Of a stretch of DNA of 64,000 nt, positions 58,097 through 64,000 are shown piece by piece. Under the pieces are notes generated by a model, which did not search any database, was not told the DNA's origin, and saw only the letters and a list, made by a program, of their open reading frames with translations. Each line of letters begins with the position of its first letter. Position 1 is the stretch's first letter. Both the position numbers and the translations under genes were made by a program. Origin of the DNA: Amborella trichopoda (Eukaryota > Streptophyta > Magnoliopsida > Amborellales > Amborellaceae); NCBI RefSeq assembly GCF_000471905.2, contig NW_006499801.1, positions 303,631-367,630 of the forward strand. The letters run 5' to 3'.

Positions 58097-60188
58097 GTGT
58101 GTATATGCATGTGCGAGCGCATGTACATGTGCACACACACATACAGCTACATGCATGCTTGTGCAAGCACATGCACATGTGCTCACACACACAGATGTTC
58201 TGACTTTCCGTGTGAAATAAGCTCCCAGAGTTCATGTTTCTGTTATACCTCGGTTGACCTAAAATGAATTGAATTAAACTCTGCTAGTGAGCAAGCATAA
58301 CTTTTATTCAATTAAATCCCAAGGATACATTTTGTGACCATGTTAATTACACGATATGGACACATGAAAACCATCTGTCTGATCTTTCTCTTTTTCCTTT
58401 TCTGAAAATGATTGGCCGTGTGTTTCCCATCCCAAAACTCGGGGATTGAAACAAACTGCTCCATTATTCTAGGCTAGGCTCTAGAACACAACATTATCAA
58501 TGTTACTAGGATATTTTGGAAATCCAGAGTGTTAGTTGTTTTGGGTGGGTACAATTGGTTTTCCAAAGGTTTTTATTGTTTTGTGGAAGTGCATGAAGAG
58601 CTGACTATATTCCTAATACCCTGTACAGGACACAGTCATGCTTGGCGCAGATTACTATGAAACTGATGCAGAGGTAGCATCACTTTTGGCTGAAGGGAGA
58701 GTCCCTGTTGGAATTGGGGAGAACACAAAAATCAGGTACTGCCCTAGCATAATAAAGTTTCCTGCATTTGTTATTGGAAATTTGCTTCATGCGGGCTGGA
58801 CCACAGTTCTACAATATGCGGTCCAGAGGTATAAAGCATCCATCTTAAAGATGGATGCAAATAGGTGGTTCATCTAAAAACAATTGTAACCAACGGACCA
58901 AAATTATTTCTAGTTTCAATTTTTTTTTTTTTTTTTCATATTCATGATCTCCATGTTAAAGATTATATATTCTCTACAAATTAGGATCAAATTATTTTTA
59001 AAAAATTTATTTATTGCCAAGCCTGCATTTCTACAATATGCAGGCTGGCCACATAGAAACCGTGTCCTTTGTTATTCTCCTTGCCCTTCTAATTTTATTA
59101 ATTTCTTCTCTAAATTTTTTGTAGAAACTGTATTATTGACAAGAATGCAAGAATTGGGAAGAACATCATTATTTCAAATTCTGAGGTATAGATTCTTATT
59201 CTTTTACTTCTTGTTCTGCCACGTTTCAGTATATATCTGTTTCACAAATGTGTCAAACAAAAGAGGTAAAAGTGGTAGTTGCATGGTAGGGCCTATTTAT
59301 ACCGTATGGCAAAGGAACAAGAGACACATTTGGAGGACCATTAACCAGGTCCAATAATGGGTAAAATAGAGCATCAGAAAGCTAGCTAACTGAAAGCATT
59401 GAGTACAAGTGCAAAGCAATTTAACGATGCATGCGAGCCAGAAATTAAAAAATTCCAAACTCAAACTCTGTAACGGCAGATACCAGGATAGAATACCATG
59501 AATACAGCTTTTTGGAGTCGGTAGTATTGGGAGATACATAAGGATGTCCCCAACAGGGCTGTGCATTTTAGGGGCCATATCCCAATGTGTGATTTTTCAA
59601 GTATTGACATGCCATAGCTGCTTTTCATAACTAAATTTGTGGTGTATGTTCCGAGGTGCATGCATGTGTGCATGCCCAATACACTTGATATACCATGCAG
59701 TGGGTGAATTTTACTGGAGTTGTTCCATTATTTCCATTAATGAGAATTGGTAGGGGATAGTTTAAAAAGGGAAAAAAGAGAATAGGTAGGGGCCTCTTCC
59801 CTGCTGATCTACCCCACAAAACCCAAAAAAACAAAAGAAGAAGAAGAATAATTTGACTAGAGTTGAACTTTTACTTATAAGTTATAATATATCTGTAATC
59901 TGGAGGATTATGCTTGGGGGGGGTTCAAGCATGCATTTCTTTTTATGAGGTTGAAGTGTTCCAGTTAAAGCTGAGACATGTCTTTGATGGCTTTAAACTT
60001 CCTTTCGAGTCTTCATGATGCTTTATCTTTCTCAATTCTCAAAACTGGGATCTTCTGTGTGGCGGATTTAAATGCATGTTAATCAGGGTGTGCAAGAGGC
60101 GGACAGATCTTCAGAAGGCTTCTACATTCGATCTGGGATTACAATCATCTTGAAGAACTCAACCATCAAGGATGGCTTTGTCATATGA
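49176..60188 (+). CDS. APL1: ADP-glucose pyrophosphorylase large subunit (APL1/ADG2-like), plastid
   Basis: Fifteen GT-AG exons in consistent phase: 49176-49388, 50011-50124, 50199-50372, 50718-50810, 52309-52392, 52538-52593, 53749-53842, 53956-54068, 55809-55881, 56143-56223, 56671-56757, 57924-58028, 58629-58735, 59125-59185, 60087-60188; 1557 nt, 518 residues. The enzyme makes ADP-glucose from glucose-1-phosphate and ATP, the committed step of starch synthesis, as a heterotetramer with small subunits. Residues 1-75 look like a plastid transit region. Then come [19 protein letters not shown] (91-109), [20 protein letters not shown] (D214), FSEKPKG (K267) and the C-terminal beta-helix region ending [18 protein letters not shown]. 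It is closest by memory to Arabidopsis APL1 and not to the sink-type subunits, because R97 and K107 are kept. No break was seen. Introns hold several small repeats. Confidence 0.95.
49505..49700. repeat. MITE family A, copy 2, in AGPase intron 1
   Basis: It begins TTGTATGCAATGAGATCATTTGCG with GAGGTCATAATTGTTTA following, and ends AATTGTGACCACCTTATACCA. The ends pair as in the copy at 47132 but are more diverged, and the right tip is poorly kept. Confidence 0.5.
51142..51362. repeat. Tourist/hAT-like MITE in AGPase intron 4
   Basis: It begins GGGGCATGTTTGTTTATGAA and ends GTTCAAACAAAAAAAACACACCC, an imperfect inverted repeat. The interior has a second fold around GGAAGCCACGGCTTCC near 51248. 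About 220 bp, higher G+C than the surrounding intron, open in several frames but without protein similarity. A TTA lies left and TAA right; the superfamily was not fixed. Confidence 0.55.
51739..51990 (-). pseudogene. unrecognised 83-codon open frame in AGPase intron 4, possible gene fragment
   Basis: The minus strand is open from ATG at 51990 to TAG at 51739, with a protein-like mix of residues ([20 protein letters not shown], then [20 protein letters not shown]). I do not recognise a family. It lies inside an intron of a gene on the other strand and could be the last exon of a captured or retrocopied gene, or chance. No poly(A) tail or splice partner was found. Confidence 0.25.
52092..52295. 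repeat. 102-bp tandem duplication just before AGPase exon 5
   Basis: Copies at 52092-52193 and 52194-52295 differ at only a few bases (start ATTCAGATAC(G/A)GAAAG, end AAACTGATCGTA(T/C)TG). The second copy ends 13 bases before the exon 5 acceptor at 52308, so the branch-point region is probably duplicated. Confidence 0.9.
56828..57062. repeat. MITE family A, copy 3, in AGPase intron 11
   Basis: The left end TACAATAAAGCCATTTACTT and the reverse complement of the right end TATACTATAAGACCATTCAC match, and both continue TTTTGATATAAGGAGGTCAC/TTTTGGTATTAGGAAATCAC. About 235 bp, non-coding, the same family as 47132-47355. Confidence 0.7.
58052..58200. repeat. (CT)n(CA)n microsatellite in AGPase intron 12
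   Basis: A (CT)n tract near 58055-58078 joins (CA)n to about 58096, followed by a variable CACATGTGCACACACA region to about 58195. It lies 24 bases after the exon 12 donor. Confidence 0.85.
58790..59070. repeat. dispersed foldback-type element, copy 2, in AGPase intron 13
   Basis: It contains a perfect 23-bp palindrome at 58836-58858 (arms GCATCCATCTT), and a hairpin at each end with the same loop: GGACC...TTCTACAATATGC...GGTCC at 58799-58824, and GCCTGCAT TTCTACAAT ATGCAGGC near 59019-59044. It is collinear with 5100-5370. The element type is unknown. Confidence 0.6.
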
Positions 60189-60972
60189 CAAGCGAGCCTT
60201 GTTTCTTTTGTCATCACTATCACTGCAGCAAACTTCCAATGTGTGTTGAACTATGATGTGACAACAAGATGCTCACATGCACGAGAAGACATTAACCATA
60301 ACCTAGTCTGCAATTATCTGTGGATGTTTTGATTCCTATCCAAATAGAATTACTAATACAGGTTCAATTGATTAAGGATGTAAATGTGTTATTGATTTTC
60401 CAAGACAAGTGAGCACTCTTTTTTCAAAATGTCAGTTGATATTTGTTACCTAGGAGTAGGCCCTACCCAGGTAGCCAGTGAGCTTGTTCAAATCACCCTC
60501 GGCAGTCAATCCTTACATGTATTTGTTATAATAGTTGATGCACCAATATGTACTGGATCGGTTGGTCATATTGAAAGCTTGCAGATCTTATATAGACATG
60601 CTTCAACAAGGATAGCTAGATTGATCAGTACTGAAAGCTTGCAAAGTCTTACATGGACACATTTCAACAAGGATAGGCCTGAAAAAAAGGCCATTCTTGC
60701 CACTAAGCTATAGGATATCCATATTTAGGGACAATGAGCACTCAAAGCATCAGAAAGGACAAATGCTTTCCATAATGCAGATTTGTTATGGAAACTAGTT
60801 TTGTCCACCTAATAGTGAAACTTATATTGCTCAGAAAAAAAAAAAAAAGAAATTCATTTCAATAAATTATCCAATGACATACAACTAAAGTTATTACATA
60901 GAGCATGTAACAACAACAATGGGCAAATCAAACCCCAGATGTCTATACCACAAACATATGTCAACAAGAACG
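60189..60972. other. AGPase 3' UTR and spacer to the convergent RH58 remnant
   Basis: The first part is presumably the 3' UTR. The stretch 60568-60680 holds a diverged tandem duplication with unit about 62 bp (TGAAAGCTTGCA and TTCAACAAGGATAG in both). A 15-A run lies near 60835-60850. No gene was recognised. Confidence 0.45.
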
Positions 60973-61537
60973 TCATTCTTGTGCTCCATCGACTACGAAC
61001 TCTTTACACTCGAACATCAACTCATTTTCATATCTTTGCAACACAAATCTCTCCTCTGGTGCTATTACGTTAGTGACAGTGCACATCTCATCTGATAAAG
61101 GGTGGCGAGCTGTCCTGCCAGCCCTATGGAGATACTCGACTGCCGTTCTTGGAAGATCAAAATTGTAAATGTGGGTAGTCTCTGGGAGATCTACACCTCT
61201 GCTAGCTAGTAGCAACCAGTAGACAACGTCCTTGTCTTGCTTCCTACAAATCAGCAGGACAAAATCATCATTTACCCAACTTGTAGAAATTATTACAATT
61301 GTGCAAATAAAATATATTGCCACTATGAAAACTTTGTGCTGTTCCTGGCAAAATGATTGTCTATATATATAGAATATGTGATTTTGGTAATACATACAGA
61401 TGGTGTGACAGTGCGTGCATTGATGTTCATGCCCTCCTTAAGGAGAACGATTTCAGAGAATTCGTTGATGAAGATCTCAGAAACTCCATGATCCACGTGG
61501 CTGTCGGTGGATTTCCGGTCTTTATTGATTTCTGAAA
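60973..61537 (-). pseudogene. RH58: DEAD-box RNA helicase 58-like (chloroplast), last two exons, decayed
   Basis: Exon 61537-61398 reads SEINKDRKSTDSHVDHGVSE and then EIVLLKEGMNINARTVTPS. Exon 61243-60973 reads ASRGVDLPETTHIYNFDLPR, TAVEYLHRAGRTARHPLSDE and RFVLQRYENELMF, ending at TGA 60975-60973. This is the C-terminal RecA domain of RH58-type helicases, with motifs V (RGVDLP) and VI (HRAGRTAR). The usual LVATDIAARG just before motif V is changed to VYWLLLASRG; the neighbouring frame still reads LLVAT, so a small frame-shifting deletion is likely. No upstream exons for the DEAD core were found up to 64000. Most likely a partial pseudogene; a real gene with distant exons is the alternative. 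Confidence 0.7.
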
Positions 61538-63309
61538 CTGCATGACAGGGAAAGGAACATTTCCTACAATTAATGTAGGGCCATAAAATGGAAAAAAATG
61601 GTTTTGGCAAACCAGAAGGTATCCTGTATCACAAATAATGTTAAAAACAAAACAGTATTTTGTTCCTAACATAAGATGCCTTGACCATGACTCCATGAGA
61701 CATGGAATAGATTTGCAATTCAACATGCTCAATAGGAGTTAATTATAAAATAATAATACTCATAAACATGCAATCTGGGGACACGTATTCTATAATGGGG
61801 ATGATCTATCTTTTTAATTGATTTCATGATGCCCAACACAAGCAAAATTTGCTTTTGCAATGAGCATCTTGAATAAGGGATGTAACGCTCATGTGAATTT
61901 TATGTAACATGAGGACTGGGATAAAATAACGTACATGAAACACATCCAGGTGAAACTACAGATATTACTTGTGACCTTTTTTTTTTCAATGACATTCTGG
62001 ATATCAAATGCCATTTTGGATGTACCCAAATTTGATTTTTTTTGGATTTCAAGCAGTGTTTTAAAATGCAGGATCTGCGGTCGGGGGCCGACACGGCAAT
62101 GCAGTCCAAATTTGGGTGCATCATCTTGATGCGGTCAATAAATATAAAGAATTACAAAAAATCTCAAAAAGCAGGTTAATGTATAGAAGTAAATATGAAG
62201 CTGATTTATGTGATAGCAGGTATTTTATTTATTCATTAATTCCAATATTATCAATTGTCGGAGACTCTGAATTCCCTGATGGAAGACATTAGAAAGTATA
62301 AATTAGAAACTTGAAAGTACCTATAGAAGACAGTAAAAGACATCATATTATCATAAATATCCAAAAACTATAATTGCAATTGCAAACTCTAAAGAAATAT
62401 ACAACCACTAAAGTCTATGTAGAGTTCAAGCCGGATCCTTGATATTCGAAGATTTTGAAGACATCGCCCAAACAAAAAAAGTATTAGGACATCAAAACTT
62501 ACCAATTATCGAAAAAATTTCGATATCTTCTTGATCTATGAAACCCTTGATGTGTTGACGAATCTATGCCCAAACTTCTTCAAATCGACGCCCAAGCTTG
62601 TCCCAATCAACAACCCAACTAAGATCCAAAGCAATATGACAATTTCAAACAAAAACATTTCGTCCAAATTTTTTTTACTATTTATGATGATAAAATAGCC
62701 ATCACTATGGCTGTTTTTTGTGTTTGGGGGGATATTGTACCCCCAAAACCTTTTCCCCCAAAATTACCTAACTAACCATGCTGTGGGCATTATTTTCGTC
62801 CATGAGCATGGGCAATCTATGCAGATGCTATGCGCCATGAACTATGTGCCCGCATATGCGCTGATACACGCATATCTGGCCTTACACATGACGTGGTCGC
62901 ATTTTAAAACAATGATTTTCAAGACAAAAAGATTGAGATGGGAGACTTGGGGAAACGGAAACTGAAGGGTCTGAGAGTGAGAGAGAGAGAGCCACAAAGG
63001 CAGTTTCATAGAGAATTTTTGGACTTGGATTGGTCAACAAAGTCATGGTTACTTTCTCTCTCTCTAACCAATAATTATTTTTCCTGAAATGCAGTGCTGA
63101 TTTTATGCAGAGTATGAATTAAACATGGATTGATTTTTTTTGACATGTGTTTGAAATGGGTAGTGATTTTATGTGTATGTTGTCTTTATGATGATATTCA
63201 TATGTAAAGCATCCAAACAGACATATCTAGCAAATAAAATTTGTTCTAATATTTTCATCGACATCCAAACAGTCTACCAGCATGATAAAATAAGAGGAGA
63301 ATATTTTTT
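61538..63309. other. gene-free stretch upstream of the RH58 remnant
   Basis: No helicase exon was recognised on the minus strand. A possible foldback element spans 62057-62911 and is listed separately. GA-rich simple sequence lies at 62975-62992. The rest is AT-rich. Confidence 0.4.
62057..62911. repeat. possible foldback element with 13-bp inverted ends
   Basis: TGTTTTAAAATGC at 62057-62069 is exactly inverted at 62899-62911 (GCATTTTAAAACA). The inner flanks (AGGATCTGCGG and, inverted, GACCACGTCATG) match only weakly. A non-autonomous element of about 855 bp is possible; chance is not excluded. Confidence 0.3.
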
Positions 63310-64000
63310 GAAAGTGTTAACTTTTATATATTGATTAAGGAATACAAAGGGGAGAAAGAGAGAAGCTATCCACAAGGGGATAGAAGAAGTACAGGGGGGA
63401 GAGAGAGATAGAGAAGAGAAAAACGGAATACAAAGGCCTTCTTTTTGAAGGTTACATTAAAACAACGCAACCAAAGAAAAGAAACCCATTCCAAAACTTC
63501 TTAAGTTCCTTCACTGAGAACCGCTGCTTTGGCCATGGCGTCTGCGACGTGGTTTGCCTCCCTCCAAGTGTTCTTCCAGACGTCGATCAAACCCCTACAT
63601 AGGTGGCAGATTTCGTCAAAGATATGATTTAGGACCCATGGAATAGAAGAGGGGTTCTTGGCTCAAGAGATGCCATTCTTGAAGTCTCCCTCTTAAAAAG
63701 GTCATATTAGTGGAAGGTTGAATAATTCTGATGCCCTCTAATAGCGCAGTAGCTTCAGCCTCCATGGAGTCCATGTGGCCTACAAACTTGGAGGTCGCAG
63801 CTCCTGTGGTGCTCGCGTGGTCCCTAAGAACAGCTCCTACTCCTGAGGGACCGGGATTCCCTAGAGAACACCAATCGAAGTTTAGCTTGAGTTGTCCCGG
63901 GGCTGGAGGGTGCCAGTTTGAAGCTCTAGAACGTCTTCTAATGGCATGCTGCAGAGTGACATTCCAATTCTGGTAGAAAGCTGAGGTTGGGACGCCTTGG
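63310..64000 (-). mobile_element. L1-type LINE 3' fragment with RNase H, runs off the window
   Basis: Read on minus from the window end, it encodes [20 protein letters not shown], then AVLRDHAST and FVGHMDSMEAEATALLEGIR, the start of the RNase H domain of plant L1 elements. It is open for about 270 bases, then in broken frames. It is the same family as 8980-16055 (shared [11 protein letters not shown]). The 3' end lies near 63310. The element continues beyond 64000. Confidence 0.75.

Noticed and set aside
58049-58267. ORFs rich in SLSL and HTHT after AGPase exon 12
   Set aside because: They are translations of the (CT)n(CA)n microsatellite in intron 12.
60429-60713. 94-codon plus-strand ORF after the AGPase gene
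   Set aside because: It spans a diverged tandem duplication in the 3' flank and has no family similarity.

Overview
This is nuclear DNA of a flowering plant. It carries intron-rich homologues of plant housekeeping genes, two nested retroelements, an endogenous plant pararetrovirus (Caulimoviridae), a Mutator-like transposon carrying a plant mobile domain gene, L1 and RTE LINEs, and small foldback elements. The species cannot be fixed from the sequence.

Host genes. (1) 2153-2655, +: last coding exon of a small secreted GPI-anchored protein of the At5g19250/At3g06035 family; its signal-peptide exon was not found. (2) 5749-20226, -: complete XPD (UVH6/RAD3), the TFIIH helicase, in 11 exons coding for about 762 residues, with one intron of about 8.3 kb that holds an antisense L1 LINE. 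(3) 49176-60188, +: complete large subunit of ADP-glucose pyrophosphorylase (APL1/ADG2-like), in 15 exons coding for 518 residues. (4) 60973-61537, -: the last two exons of a chloroplast DEAD-box helicase like RH58, apparently decayed, tail to tail with the AGPase gene.

Repeat blocks. From 20812 to 36630, just upstream of XPD, lies an old Ty1/copia-type LTR element. Inside it sit an L1 fragment (21530-22315) and an endogenous pararetrovirus block (about 22520-32691). The virus block has a minus-strand partial copy head to head with a plus-strand, circularly permuted, near-genome-length copy, and a perfect 59-bp direct repeat bounds it. From 37774 to 44413 is a 6.6-kb Mutator-like element with an 11-bp target duplication, TIRs of about 280 bp, a broken MuDR transposase on + and a plant mobile domain (PMD) gene on - that converges on it. 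A palindrome built on GGATGTTnAACATCC occurs 15 times in this element: four in each TIR and seven between the two convergent genes. This is the most unusual structure in the window.

The genes do not form one pathway. XPD acts in nuclear transcription and repair, AGPase in plastid starch synthesis, RH58-type helicases in plastid RNA metabolism, and the GPI protein at the cell surface. What links them here is heavy transposon load in introns and flanks, including a small foldback family present in and beside the AGPase gene.
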